Both the position numbers and the translations under genes were made by a program. A model generated the notes under the pieces. It saw only the letters and a list, made by a program, of their open reading frames with translations. It had not been told where the DNA came from and made no database searches. From contig NZ_LR778175.1 in NCBI RefSeq assembly GCF_902810445.1, positions 1,135,001 through 1,199,000 on the forward strand: a stretch of 64,000 nucleotides of DNA, given 5' to 3'. Of this stretch, positions 46,559 through 56,710 are shown one piece after another. Source of the stretch: Candidatus Nitrosacidococcus tergens. Lineage in GTDB: Bacteria > Pseudomonadota > Gammaproteobacteria > Nitrosococcales > Nitrosococcaceae. Numbering within the stretch: position 1 is the first letter of the stretch; each line of letters opens with the position of its first letter.

Positions 46559-49500
46559 ATGCCTAATTTTTTTATTGATCGTCCTATTTTTGCTTGGGTT
46601 ATTTCAATCTTAATTAGTATAGCAGGGGTGCTTGCTATTCTTAATTTGGGGATAGAATCCTATCCAAATATTGCACCTCCAAAGGTTGTAGTAACTGCGA
46701 GATATAATGGAGCCAGTGCAAGTACCACTGAAAAAAATGTAACTCAAGTCATTGAACAGGAATTAGTCGGGATTGATCATTTACTCTATTTTCAATCTGA
46801 ATCTAGTTCTAATGGTGAAGCAAGTATTACGCTAACCTTTGAGGTGGGTACAAACCCAGATATTGCTCAAGTACAGGTACAGAATAAAGTAACTATTGCT
46901 ACGCCTCGTCTTCCTGATCAAGTAGCGAGAGAAGGAATCACGGTTGTAAAGAGTAACCCTGATTTTCTTATGTTTACTGCATTGGTTTCTGATAATCCAA
47001 GTATTGATAGCGATCAGCTCAATGATATTGTAGCTTCCCGGATTGTTGAGCAGGTAGGGCGTATTTCTGGGGTAGGTAACACAAGACAACTAGGATCTGA
47101 ATATGCGATGCGAGTCTGGATAGATCCAGATAAACTTCGAGGTTACGGACTATCCCCTATAGAAGTACGCACAGCGATAGAAGCTCAAAACGTGCAATTT
47201 TCTGCTGGTTCTTTAGGTGCAGATCCTACAGAAGATAGTAAACTAAATTTCATTGTCTCTGCTGAAAAACGCCTTGATTCTCCGGAACAATTTGAAAATA
47301 TTATTTTACGAGCTGATCCAAACGGAACAACAGTTAAACTAAAGGATGTAGCTCAAATCTCTTTTGGACGGCAAATCTATGGAATGGATACAGCTTGGAG
47401 TGATAAACCTGCTGCTGGATTAGGAATTCAGTTACTCCCTGGAGCAAACGCTTTAGAAGTGGGTGAGAAAGTACGGGCAAAATTTGATGAACTGGCTGAA
47501 GACTTTCCTGATGGTGTACGATGGTTTGCACCCTATGACACTATTCCTTTTATTAAAGGTTCTATCGAAGGAGTAGTTCATACCCTAGCCGAAGCCGTAG
47601 TACTTGTTTTTTTTGTCATGCTGATTTTCTTGCAAAACTTCCGTGCTACGATAATTCCCACCTTAGTTATTCCTGTATCTCTATTCGGTACCTTCATTGG
47701 ATTAAAAATTCTAGGATTTAGCATTAATCAACTCAGTTTATTTGGCATGGTACTTGCCATTGGTATTGTAGTAGATGATGCCATTGTAGTTATTGAGAAT
47801 GTTGAGCGGATTATGACTGAAGAGGGATTATCCCCAAGAGATGCAAGTCGTAAAGCCATGAAGCAAATTGGCGGTGCAGTCGTTGCCATTACCGTAGTGC
47901 TAATGGCAGTATTTGTGCCTTCTGCTTTTCAGCCGGGTGCCTCTGGGATCATTTACAAGCAATTTGCGTTAACCATGGTAATCGCTATGGCGTTTTCTGC
48001 TTTTTTAGCACTTTCCTTTACCCCAGCACTCTGTGCTAGTTTTCTTAAACCTACTCATGGAGATAAGGATAAAAAGAACTTTATTTTTCGTGGCTTCGAT
48101 TTTATTTTTGACAAATTCACACAGCTTTATATCCGTTATACAGATAGTTCGATCAAGCATACTTCTCGAGGTATGGTTATATTTTCCATTATCGTACTTC
48201 TAGTAGGTCTTTTATATCCACGGTTACCTGCAAGTTTTGTCCCAGAAGAGGATCAAGGGTTTGCGTTAGTCATTGTGCAGTTACCTCCAGGTGCTTCTAT
48301 TAAACGTACTCAAAAGGTAATGTCTGAAATTTATAATATTGTTAAAAACGAAGAAGGTTTTCGGGGCGTTTTCCAAATTACTGGATATAGTTTTGTAGGT
48401 AACGGAGAAAACGTGGGTATGGCATTTATTAATCTTAAAGATTGGTCGGATCGTAAAGTAACTGCACGTCAATTTATCGATCAAACTAATATGCTTCTTT
48501 TCGGAGCGATTAAAGATGCTCAAGTATTTACGGTAAATTTGCCTACCATTCGTGGTTTAAGCCAGTTTGGCGGTATTGACTTATATCTTCAAGCACGGAT
48601 AGGTCAGCCTATTGAAGAGCTGCTTCAAGCTCAAAATATATTATTGGGTAAAGCCAACCAGAGTCCTGCACTATTTGGAGTACGCCCAAATACTTTAGAT
48701 CCTTCCCCCCAGCTACAGCTAAAAGTAGATCGGATACAAGCAGAATCTATGGGGTTGTCAGTAGCAGATATTTATAACACTATTGGTTTAGTGCTAGCTC
48801 CTGTATATATTAATGACTTTAACTATGCAGGTCGAGTAAAACGGGTTTATGTACAAGCTGCTGAGCCTTTTCGAATGAATCCAGAAGAGGCACTTCAACA
48901 TGTATATATGCCTAGTACTCAAATGGATAGTGATAATGTCCCCGAAATGATACCTCTTGCCAATGTAGTGGGAGAAGAATGGGAGTTTTTACTACCTAAG
49001 TTATCTCGGTACAATGGTTATTCAGCGATTGAAATTGTAGGCGAGCCAGCTACAGGTCATGCTTCTGGAGAAGCAATGGACGAAATAGAGAAAATTATTA
49101 ATGATGATTTACCTAAAGGATTTGGGCTTGAATGGACTGGACAATCTTATCAAGAAATTATTGCAGGAAAAGCAGCCTTATTACTTATTGGTTTATCTAT
49201 CGTTATTGTGTTTTTAGCACTAGCAGCTCTGTATGAAAGCTGGTCTATTCCAGCATCAGTATTATTAGTTGTTCCTTTAGGATTATTGGGAGCAGTAGTA
49301 TTTACTATGCTGCGACATATGCCCAATGATCTCTATTTTAAAATTGGGATGATTACTGTGATTGGTTTAGCTGCAAAAAACGCAATTTTAATTGTAGAAT
49401 TTGCGGTAGAAGCGCAACATGCAGGACGTACTTTGCGTGATGCAGTAGTAGAATCGGCTCGCTTGCGATTACGCCCAATTGTTATGACTTCCATTGCATT

Positions 49501-49750
49501 CATTGGTGGTGTACTTCCTTTAGTTGTTTCTACGGGAGCTGGAGCAAATGCACGCAATGCAGTAGGTACTGGCGTGATGGGAGGAATGCTATTTGCTACC
49601 TTCTTTGGCGTACTACTTATTCCCGTATTTTATACTTTTGTTCGCCGTATGCTTGGCGATAAATTAGATGAGGTATCTACAAAAATGTCTCACATAGCAC
49701 CAACTGGTATTGAACATAAACATGTAGAGATTGGAGAAAACGGTAGATAG
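46559..49750 (+). CDS. acrB: RND multidrug efflux pump (AcrB/HAE1 type)
   Basis: 1063 residues, the normal HAE1 length. N-terminus MPNFFIDRPIFAWVISILIS is the first membrane helix. The proton-relay Asp pair is in VVDDAIVVIENVERIM (helix 4) and the Lys in GLAAKNAILIVEFA (helix 10); two large periplasmic loops follow helices 1 and 7. Drug/proton antiporter that, with the AcrA-like partner and a TolC-type channel, exports drugs, dyes and detergents across both membranes. Ends at a strong bidirectional terminator. Confidence 0.95.
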   Translation: MPNFFIDRPIFAWVISILISIAGVLAILNLGIESYPNIAPPKVVVTARYNGASASTTEKNVTQVIEQELVGIDHLLYFQSESSSNGEASITLTFEVGTNPDIAQVQVQNKVTIATPRLPDQVAREGITVVKSNPDFLMFTALVSDNPSIDSDQLNDIVASRIVEQVGRISGVGNTRQLGSEYAMRVWIDPDKLRGYGLSPIEVRTAIEAQNVQFSAGSLGADPTEDSKLNFIVSAEKRLDSPEQFENIILRADPNGTTVKLKDVAQISFGRQIYGMDTAWSDKPAAGLGIQLLPGANALEVGEKVRAKFDELAEDFPDGVRWFAPYDTIPFIKGSIEGVVHTLAEAVVLVFFVMLIFLQNFRATIIPTLVIPVSLFGTFIGLKILGFSINQLSLFGMVLAIGIVVDDAIVVIENVERIMTEEGLSPRDASRKAMKQIGGAVVAITVVLMAVFVPSAFQPGASGIIYKQFALTMVIAMAFSAFLALSFTPALCASFLKPTHGDKDKKNFIFRGFDFIFDKFTQLYIRYTDSSIKHTSRGMVIFSIIVLLVGLLYPRLPASFVPEEDQGFALVIVQLPPGASIKRTQKVMSEIYNIVKNEEGFRGVFQITGYSFVGNGENVGMAFINLKDWSDRKVTARQFIDQTNMLLFGAIKDAQVFTVNLPTIRGLSQFGGIDLYLQARIGQPIEELLQAQNILLGKANQSPALFGVRPNTLDPSPQLQLKVDRIQAESMGLSVADIYNTIGLVLAPVYINDFNYAGRVKRVYVQAAEPFRMNPEEALQHVYMPSTQMDSDNVPEMIPLANVVGEEWEFLLPKLSRYNGYSAIEIVGEPATGHASGEAMDEIEKIINDDLPKGFGLEWTGQSYQEIIAGKAALLLIGLSIVIVFLALAALYESWSIPASVLLVVPLGLLGAVVFTMLRHMPNDLYFKIGMITVIGLAAKNAILIVEFAVEAQHAGRTLRDAVVESARLRLRPIVMTSIAFIGGVLPLVVSTGAGANARNAVGTGVMGGMLFATFFGVLLIPVFYTFVRRMLGDKLDEVSTKMSHIAPTGIEHKHVEIGENGR

Positions 49751-49786
49751 GTGTTAGCATCTAATTCTATTTTGTAGAATACACAA

Positions 49787-49816
49787 ACCTGAAGTTTATT
49801 TAAATAAACTTCAGGT
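49787..49816. terminator. Bidirectional terminator between acrB and fdhA
   Basis: A perfect 30-base palindrome with 15-base arms starting ACCTGAAGTTTATTT. It has inner A/T-rich arms rather than a separate T-run, but it sits in the 74-base convergent gap and should act for both genes. No other function is obvious. Confidence 0.8.
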
Positions 49817-49824
49817 AAACAAAA

Positions 49825-51003
49825 TTACTGAATCATATCATGAGGATCAATTACAAATTTTTTTGCTACCCCAGAGTCAAAAGCCTGATAAGCTTCCGGG
49901 GCTGACATCAGCGAAATAACTTCAACATTGACTGCTTTTGCGATTTGAATTCGATCATGTAAGATTGCCATCATTAAGCCTCGATTATATTTCATTACTG
50001 GGGTTTGTCCAGTAAAAAAGGAGTGAGACTTGGCCCAACCAAGACCAAATTTTAAACTAAGCGTACCTAACCTAGCACTTTCACTTTTAGCTCCTGGATC
50101 TTCAGTCACATAAAGTCCAGAGATACCAATTGCTCCTGCTGCTCTTGTAACTTCCATTAATTGGTTTAATACAATTGCAGGTGCTTCTGTATTGCCATGA
50201 CCTTTCGCTTCAAATCCCACACAATCTACCGCACAATCAACTTCTGGTACACCAAGAATATGCTCAATTTGATCGGCAATACTATCGTGGATTCCTAAAT
50301 TAATCGTCTCGCAACCAAATGAACGAGCGTGCTCTAATCGTGCTTTATTAAAATCAGCTACAATCACAACGGCTGCTCCTAATAAAAAAGCAGCGGCTGC
50401 AGCAGCTAATCCGACAGGGCCTGCACCAGAAATTAATACGGTTGATCCGGTAGTGACTCCTGCAGTAATGCAGCCATGATAGCCAGTAGGTAGAATATCG
50501 GTTAAACAAGCAAGATCTCGAATTTTTGCAAGTGCTTGATCTTTATCTGGAAATTTTAATACATTCCAATCTGCGTAGGGAATCATGACGTATTCTGCTT
50601 GTCCACCAATCCAACCCCCCATATCAACATAGCCATAAGCTCCACCAGCCCGTTCCGTATTAACATGAAGGCATACATCAGTATGACGCTCTTTACAGTT
50701 ACGGCAACGACCACAAGCGACATTAAAAGGCACGGAGACAATATCTCCTTTTTTTATAAATTCAACGTCTTTGCCACACTCAATAACTTCCCCAGTAATT
50801 TCATGACCTAATACCATACCTATAGGTGCTGTGGTACGACCTCGCACCATATGCTGATCGCTTCCGCAAATATTAGTTGCAATCGGTTTTACAATTACAC
50901 CATGTTCACACTTACGATTATTAATAGCTAACTTAGGGAATTCAATACTTTGGACTTCTACTTTACCATTTCCCATATAAACAATGCCATGGTTATTTGC
51001 CAT
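49825..51003 (-). CDS. fdhA: Glutathione-independent formaldehyde dehydrogenase
   Basis: 392 residues, zinc alcohol dehydrogenase superfamily. The catalytic zinc region NICGSDQHMVRGR and HEITGEV, the four-Cys structural zinc lobe CGRCRNCKERHTDVC, and the NAD-binding ISGAGPVGLAAAAAA are intact. It is most like the Pseudomonas putida formaldehyde dismutase/dehydrogenase type. It oxidises formaldehyde to formate with NAD without glutathione. For an ammonia oxidiser with a broad monooxygenase, co-oxidised methanol or methane would produce formaldehyde, so detoxification is a reasonable role. Divergent from the first MFS gene. Confidence 0.9.
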   Translation of the reverse strand: MANNHGIVYMGNGKVEVQSIEFPKLAINNRKCEHGVIVKPIATNICGSDQHMVRGRTTAPIGMVLGHEITGEVIECGKDVEFIKKGDIVSVPFNVACGRCRNCKERHTDVCLHVNTERAGGAYGYVDMGGWIGGQAEYVMIPYADWNVLKFPDKDQALAKIRDLACLTDILPTGYHGCITAGVTTGSTVLISGAGPVGLAAAAAAFLLGAAVVIVADFNKARLEHARSFGCETINLGIHDSIADQIEHILGVPEVDCAVDCVGFEAKGHGNTEAPAIVLNQLMEVTRAAGAIGISGLYVTEDPGAKSESARLGTLSLKFGLGWAKSHSFFTGQTPVMKYNRGLMMAILHDRIQIAKAVNVEVISLMSAPEAYQAFDSGVAKKFVIDPHDMIQ

Positions 51004-51079
51004 AATTATGTCTCCTATTTTTGGAATAAACTTTATTACTACTTAATTTTAGTCCCTATAAGTGTTACTTTTTACCTAT

Positions 51080-52561
51080 ATGGCATTAAGAATTTTTAAA
51101 TTATTCCATAAGAATCTACCTGTAACTAGTCTAATTCCAGCTAGACTAGATCGGCTACCTTGGACAAGGTTTCATTGGACTGTAGTTGTTGGGCTAGGTG
51201 TTGCATGGGTTTTAGATGGTTTAGGAGCACAAGTAGTTGCTTCTGCTGGATTTCAACAATATTTACACATGTCTCCAAAAGAAGTAGGGCTATCAGCAAC
51301 CATCTATCTTGCAGGGCAAGTAATCGGTGCTTTATTTTTTGGGAGGCTATCAGACAAACTCGGTCGAAGAAAACTCTTTATTATTACCTTAGGAATCTAC
51401 TTAGTAGGCAGTACTTTAGCGGGAGTTTCTTTTTTTTTATGGCAGTTATTCATTGCACAATTTATTTCTGGTTTAGGAATTGGTGGAGAGCATACTGCGA
51501 TTAATTCAGCGATTGATGAGCTTATCCCTTCTAAATACCGAGGACGTGCTAGTATTGCGATTAATGGCACTTATTGGGGTGGAGCAGCACTAGGGGCTAG
51601 TGCTAATTTGTTTTTACTAAATCCTAATGTCTTTTCAGACAATATAGGTTGGCGAATCAGTTTTTTTTTAGGACCTGTCTTAGGGTTAATGATTGTTTAT
51701 TTACGTCGTCATATTCCAGAAAGTCCACGATGGATGGTAGGTCATGGTTATAAGGATGAAGCGGAAAAAATTGTTAATAATATTGAATCTGAAATTCAAT
51801 CTCAGGGGTATACGCTTAGTAAAGTACCTAAAAATAAAGCATTAGAAATCTTTAGCCAGAAAGATAGCTCCGTCATTGAATTAATTAAATTACTTTTTAA
51901 GCGATATCCCAGACAAACTTTTGTTAGCTTCTCTATGATGGTTACTCAATCAATCTTATATAATTCTATTTTCTTTTCTTATGCTTTAGTGTTGCAGAAT
52001 TTTTATCATACCGATCCTAGCTCAACTCAATATTACTTCTTTCCATTTGCTATAGGAAATTTAGTTGGCCCTCTTGTTTTAGGGAAATATTTTGATACGG
52101 TAGGGAGGCGAAAAATGATCTTCATTACCTATAGTATTTCTGGGACTATTCTAATAGTATCTGCAATTCTTTTTTATAAAAATATACTATCAGCAGCGAT
52201 GCAAACAACTCTTTGGAGTGCTTCATTCTTTTTTGCCTCTGCTGCGGCATCTTCTGCTTATCTTACGGTAAGTGAAATCTTTCCTTTAAATATACGAAGT
52301 CAAGCAATTTCCTATTTCTTCTCTATTGCTCAGTTGACAGGTGCCATTGCTCCATCTATTTTCGGCTTACTTATTAATAGTGGAATTGAAAATTTAAAAG
52401 ATGATCATATAGCGTTGGTATTACTTGCAAGTGGTGAAATTGATAGAGGCCCATTAGTTATAGGATATCTTTTTGCAGCAGGGATTATGATTCTTGGTGG
52501 ATTAATCGCATTAGCTTTTGGCTACGATGCAGAGCAAAAATCCCTAGAAGAAATTATTTAG
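51080..52561 (+). CDS. MFS transporter, sugar porter-like, copy 1
   Basis: About 493 residues from the ATG at 51080; the frame also extends six codons to a GTG at 51062. Twelve membrane helices, helix-2/3 motif GRLSDKLGRRKLFII and helix-4 GLGIGGEHTAINSAIDELIPSKYRGRASIAING, the last being the sugar-porter/MFS_1 motif. The conserved ESPRWMVGHG follows helix 6. No clear ribosome-binding site. It is a tandem duplicate of the next gene. Substrate unknown; organic acids or sugars are plausible. Beside fdhA, so perhaps linked to organic carbon uptake. Confidence 0.85.
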   Translation: MALRIFKLFHKNLPVTSLIPARLDRLPWTRFHWTVVVGLGVAWVLDGLGAQVVASAGFQQYLHMSPKEVGLSATIYLAGQVIGALFFGRLSDKLGRRKLFIITLGIYLVGSTLAGVSFFLWQLFIAQFISGLGIGGEHTAINSAIDELIPSKYRGRASIAINGTYWGGAALGASANLFLLNPNVFSDNIGWRISFFLGPVLGLMIVYLRRHIPESPRWMVGHGYKDEAEKIVNNIESEIQSQGYTLSKVPKNKALEIFSQKDSSVIELIKLLFKRYPRQTFVSFSMMVTQSILYNSIFFSYALVLQNFYHTDPSSTQYYFFPFAIGNLVGPLVLGKYFDTVGRRKMIFITYSISGTILIVSAILFYKNILSAAMQTTLWSASFFFASAAASSAYLTVSEIFPLNIRSQAISYFFSIAQLTGAIAPSIFGLLINSGIENLKDDHIALVLLASGEIDRGPLVIGYLFAAGIMILGGLIALAFGYDAEQKSLEEII

Positions 52562-52593
52562 ATTGCTGCTTATCTATTATCCTAGAAACATAT

Positions 52594-54081
52594 ATGAATA
52601 AATTAATACATCATACTAATTATTATAAGAATTTTTTCCCTATGACTAGTTTAATTCCAGCAAGAATGGATCGGCTACCTTGGGTACGATTTCATTGGAT
52701 TGTTTTGATTGGACTGGGTGCTGCATGGGCCTTAGACGGGTTAGGTGCGCAAATGGTTGCTTCTGCTGGATTTCAGCAATCTTTGCATATGTCTCCTAAA
52801 GAAGTGGGGTTATCAGCAAGTATTTTTCTCTTAGGTCAAGTAATAGGTGCTCTATTTTTTGGGAGATTAGCAGATGGGTTAGGGCGAAAGAAAATCTTCA
52901 TAGTTACTTTGGGCATTTGTATTTTTGGTAGTATTTTAGTTAGTCTATCTTTTTCTATTTGGATATTTTTAATTGCCCAATTTATCACTAGTTTTGGATT
53001 TGGTGGAGAACATGCTGCGATTAATTCTGCCATTGATGAAATTATTCCTTCCAAATATCGGGGGCGTGCTAGCCTTGCTATTAACGGGACTCATTGGGGT
53101 GGTGCCGTATTAGGTGCGAGTGCTAATTTATTTTTACTTGACTTGGATATATTCCCAGATGGTATTGGTTGGCGAATTGGGTTTCTTATAGGACCAGCCC
53201 TAGGATTAATAATTATTTATCTACGATACTATATTCCAGAAAGCCCACGGTGGATGCTCAGCCGTGGTTATGAAAAGGAAGCAGAGCAAATTGTAAGTAG
53301 TATTGAAGCGCAAATCAAATCTCAAGGGCACGTACTTAATAGAGTGCCTAAGAATAAAGCATTACCGGTATATAGAAGAAAAAATATTTCAAGCACCACA
53401 TTGTTTAAGCTATTTTTTTATCAATATCCCCGACAAACTTTTGTAAGTTTTTCCTTAATGGTAGCTCAATCTATTTTATACAATGCTCTTTTTTTCTCCT
53501 ATGCACTTGTTTTGAAACACTATTATGATTTAGATCCTAGCTCAATTCAATATTATTTTTTCCCTTTTGCAGTTGCTAATTTGATGGGTCCTCTTATTCT
53601 AGGAAAATATTTTGACACGATAGGTAGGCGAAAAATGATTTTTACTACTTATAGTATTTCTGGATTAATCCTAGCGGTTTCTGCAATGCTTTTTTATAAA
53701 AATATGCTTTCTGCAGCAACACAAACAGCTTTATGGGGCTCTTTATTCTTTTTTGCTTCTGCTGCCGCTGCATCAGCTTATCTCACGGTAAGTGAAATCT
53801 TCCCTTTAAATATTCGAGGTCAAGCGATTTCCTATTTCTTTTCTGTTTCCCAATTAACAGGTGCAATTGCTCCTTTTATTTTTGGTGTGCTTATTAATGG
53901 TGGAATTGAGGAGCTAAAGGAAGGGCATATAGCATTTGTATTACTTGCAGGGGGGGAAATTGATAGAACACCACTTGTCATTGGGTATCTTTTCTCTGCA
54001 GGTATTATGATTCTTGGTGGAATTATTGCCTTGTTTTTTGGTTATGACGCTGAAGGAAAAGCCTTAGAAGAAATCCGTTAG
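52594..54081 (+). CDS. MFS transporter, sugar porter-like, copy 2
   Basis: 495 residues, ATG start, 32 bases after the copy-1 stop. The same layout as copy 1 with very similar sequence throughout (for example ARMDRLPWVRFHWIVLIGLGAAWALDGLGAQ against the copy-1 counterpart), clearly a local duplication that has since diverged. Motifs GRLADGLGRKKIFIV, GGEHAAINSAIDEIIPSKYRGRAS and ESPRWMLSRGYEKEA are intact. Both copies are kept without frameshift, implying different substrates or dosage benefit. Confidence 0.85.
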   Translation: MNKLIHHTNYYKNFFPMTSLIPARMDRLPWVRFHWIVLIGLGAAWALDGLGAQMVASAGFQQSLHMSPKEVGLSASIFLLGQVIGALFFGRLADGLGRKKIFIVTLGICIFGSILVSLSFSIWIFLIAQFITSFGFGGEHAAINSAIDEIIPSKYRGRASLAINGTHWGGAVLGASANLFLLDLDIFPDGIGWRIGFLIGPALGLIIIYLRYYIPESPRWMLSRGYEKEAEQIVSSIEAQIKSQGHVLNRVPKNKALPVYRRKNISSTTLFKLFFYQYPRQTFVSFSLMVAQSILYNALFFSYALVLKHYYDLDPSSIQYYFFPFAVANLMGPLILGKYFDTIGRRKMIFTTYSISGLILAVSAMLFYKNMLSAATQTALWGSLFFFASAAAASAYLTVSEIFPLNIRGQAISYFFSVSQLTGAIAPFIFGVLINGGIEELKEGHIAFVLLAGGEIDRTPLVIGYLFSAGIMILGGIIALFFGYDAEGKALEEIR

Positions 54082-54109
54082 TTCTAGTTAAAAGTACTAT
54101 TTAATATAC

Positions 54110-54628
54110 TTATTTATTACCCCTCAGCTCATCTTCAAATCCAAAATGGGTAAAATCCTTCATTCGTTGAGGATATAAAATTCCATCTAAATGATCGCAT
54201 TCGTGTTGTACTACTCGTGCATGAAATCCCGTTACTTCTCGAGTAATTTTATTTCCTTTTTGATCGTAGCCATGATAACGAATATTAAGGTAGCGTGGTA
54301 CTAATCCACGTAGTCCTGGTACACTTAAACAACCTTCCCAGCCATCTTCCATATCTTTTCCTAAATACTCAATAACGGGATTGATAAGTACCGTTCTAGT
54401 AATAAGATCTGATTCTGGGTAGCGAGAACTAACCTCTCCCCCAAAAATAACAATCCGTAGACTAATACCAATTTGAGGGGCAGCAAGCCCTGCCCCATTA
54501 TATATAGCCATAGTCTCAAACATATCCTCAATTAGCTGGACAAGGTCTTTATGATTAAAGCGGGTAATAGGTTGAGCAATTTCTTTTAAAATAGGATTTC
54601 CCATCTTTAAGATGGTATGTACAGCCAT
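54110..54628 (-). CDS. def: Peptide deformylase
   Basis: 172 residues. Removes formyl from N-terminal methionine of new proteins. All three motifs are seen: [18 protein letters not shown] and QHECDHLDG (iron-binding His-x-x-x-His). Alone here, not beside fmt, so it may be a second def copy in the genome. Confidence 0.96.
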   Translation of the reverse strand: MAVHTILKMGNPILKEIAQPITRFNHKDLVQLIEDMFETMAIYNGAGLAAPQIGISLRIVIFGGEVSSRYPESDLITRTVLINPVIEYLGKDMEDGWEGCLSVPGLRGLVPRYLNIRYHGYDQKGNKITREVTGFHARVVQHECDHLDGILYPQRMKDFTHFGFEDELRGNK

Positions 54629-54790
54629 TTTATCTTCCTATCTATTATGTAAATCAGAATAGTTATATTCACTATAGTTTTATTAAGTATACGAGTTAAA
54701 AATAAAATTAAGGATTATTTTTTATCTTAAATACTTCCATAATAGAATGGTAATAAGTAATTTAACTCTAGGTAAAGAAGATTGAAAACT

Positions 54791-55690
54791 ATGTATGCTT
54801 TTGCCCAGTTTATTATGAAAAATAGAGCCTATGCTATAGGCATTGCTGCACTTTTGGGTAGATTCTCTATTATTATTCCCCCGCTATCTTTATTTAGCGG
54901 AGCCACGGTAGGGTTAGTTACCTTACAACGGGGAGTTAAAGAAGGGCTGATTGTAATTTCTGGAGCTACCTTTTTTTTAGGGCTAGCCTCTTTAATCGTA
55001 ATTAAAAAAATAGATTTAGCTTTTTTATTATTTATCGGGCTATGGTTACCTAGTTTATTAGGTTGCTGGATTTTACGAATCAGTCGCTCTCAAACATTTA
55101 CCCTACTTGCTATTGGTGGAATTTCTAGCTCATTTGCTATAGGAATGCACCTTGCGGTAGGAGATGTTGTTCTTTGGTGGCAACAAATTATTGAACAAAT
55201 TATTCAGCAATCAAATATAAAAGGAGCAGCTGCAGAACAATTCACTCAAAGAAAATCGCTCGTACTCATGAACGGTTTAGTTGCTATGTTTTTTGGTCTA
55301 AACTTAATGATGACTATTTTATTAGCACGATGGTGGCAGGGATTACTTTATAATCCAAGTGGATTTATAAGAGAATTCCATGGATTGCACTTACCCTACC
55401 AGTTAAGCTGGGTAGCAATACTGTTGACTATAGTTGCATTAATTAACGATCATAATGCAGAATCTCATATCACCACTGATTTATTGATAATCATGATTAT
55501 GATGTATTTATTTCAGGGGATTTCAGCTATTCATGGACTAGTTGCTGCTCGAAATTTACCTCGACTATGGCTATTTCCTGTATACTTAGGGCTTTTTTTT
55601 CTATCTCCCTATTTTGTAATAGGGATAGCTATTATAGGGATAGCTGATACTTTAGTTAACTTTCGTCGTCCTAATTTACCTAAAAGGTAA
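54791..55690 (+). CDS. DUF2232 family membrane protein
   Basis: About 299 residues. The open frame begins at a TTG at 54782, but the ATG at 54791 with GAAG at better spacing is preferred. Eight or so membrane helices with short loops and no catalytic motif (RFSIIIPPLSLFSGATVGLV near the start). Matches DUF2232/YybS-like membrane proteins by its general pattern; function unknown. Its 3' end overlaps the convergent nagZ by 15 bases. Confidence 0.7.
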   Translation: MYAFAQFIMKNRAYAIGIAALLGRFSIIIPPLSLFSGATVGLVTLQRGVKEGLIVISGATFFLGLASLIVIKKIDLAFLLFIGLWLPSLLGCWILRISRSQTFTLLAIGGISSSFAIGMHLAVGDVVLWWQQIIEQIIQQSNIKGAAAEQFTQRKSLVLMNGLVAMFFGLNLMMTILLARWWQGLLYNPSGFIREFHGLHLPYQLSWVAILLTIVALINDHNAESHITTDLLIIMIMMYLFQGISAIHGLVAARNLPRLWLFPVYLGLFFLSPYFVIGIAIIGIADTLVNFRRPNLPKR

Positions 55691-56701
55691 ATTAGTGATT
55701 GCCTCTACTGCTTTATGCCAAGCGAGACTCTGCTGTAATTGAGTACGATTCATAAATTCTTGAGAGTAAAACTTAGCTAACCGATTTGATGATTCTAAAT
55801 TAGGAGTAATTTTATCTAATTCTTTAAGTAGGGTACTATAGCCTCCATTATAATTACATATCAGTGCCATATCACCTCCAGCAGCTAATGTTTTATAAAC
55901 ACGTTCAACCATATTACCTATAGTAGAAGCTCCTGCCATAGTTAAATCATCACTGATAATTGCTCCTTTAAACCCCAATTCGTTTCGCAGGATACTTTTC
56001 AACCATACTTCTGAGAAACTTGCAGGTTGCGAATCTATAGATGTATAAAGTATATGAGCGGGCATGATCCCATCTAGCTTAGAGATTAGTTCTCGAAAAG
56101 AAATGAGATCCCTAGCTTTAATTGCATCTAAAGTGCGAGTATCGATTGGGCACTCAAGGTGGGAATCGGCAACTACAGAACCGTGACCCGGAAAATGTTT
56201 ACCTACTGTAGCCATTCTGGCATTTTTCATTCCTTGAATATAGGCTTTAGCTAAAATAGTTACGATCTTAGGATCAGTATGAAATGCCCTATCCCCTATT
56301 ACTGAGCTCATTCCCAAATCTATATCTAAAACCGGAGCAAAGCTAAAATCTACACCTACTGATTGTAGTTCAACAGCCATCAACCAACCTACTGTAGCTG
56401 CTGTGTCACAAGCATATTTAGAATTATGATCATAAATCTCCCCAAAGATTCTAGCTGGGGGTAATTGGGTAAAATGTGCTCTAAACCTCTGTACTCGCCC
56501 ACCTTCGTGATCTACCGCAATCAGAAGTTTAGAATCTTTTTTAATACTATGAATATCTGCAGTAAGGCGTTCTAATTGCACTATGGATTCATAATTTCTA
56601 GTAAAAAGAATCACACCACCTATTAAAGGATGAGCGAGAATAATCCGCTCTTCTGGAGTGATAATTTTTCCCTTCAGATCAATCATTAATGGGCCAATCA
56701 T
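55676..56701 (-). CDS. nagZ: Beta-N-acetylhexosaminidase
   Basis: 341 residues, glycoside hydrolase family 3 cytoplasmic type. Removes GlcNAc from muropeptides taken up in recycling. Signature motifs: GGRVQRF, KHFPGHGSVVADSHLECP with catalytic-dyad His, and SDDLTMAGA with the nucleophile Asp. It works upstream of AnmK, which is also in this window. It begins 10 bases after the L,D-transpeptidase stop on the same strand. Confidence 0.96.
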   Translation of the reverse strand: MIGPLMIDLKGKIITPEERIILAHPLIGGVILFTRNYESIVQLERLTADIHSIKKDSKLLIAVDHEGGRVQRFRAHFTQLPPARIFGEIYDHNSKYACDTAATVGWLMAVELQSVGVDFSFAPVLDIDLGMSSVIGDRAFHTDPKIVTILAKAYIQGMKNARMATVGKHFPGHGSVVADSHLECPIDTRTLDAIKARDLISFRELISKLDGIMPAHILYTSIDSQPASFSEVWLKSILRNELGFKGAIISDDLTMAGASTIGNMVERVYKTLAAGGDMALICNYNGGYSTLLKELDKITPNLESSNRLAKFYSQEFMNRTQLQQSLAWHKAVEAITNLPFR

Positions 56702-56710
56702 AGTAATTAT

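Noticed and set aside
51160..51504. 114-residue frame within the first MFS gene
   Set aside because: Frame shadow of the transporter; no start signals and no homology.
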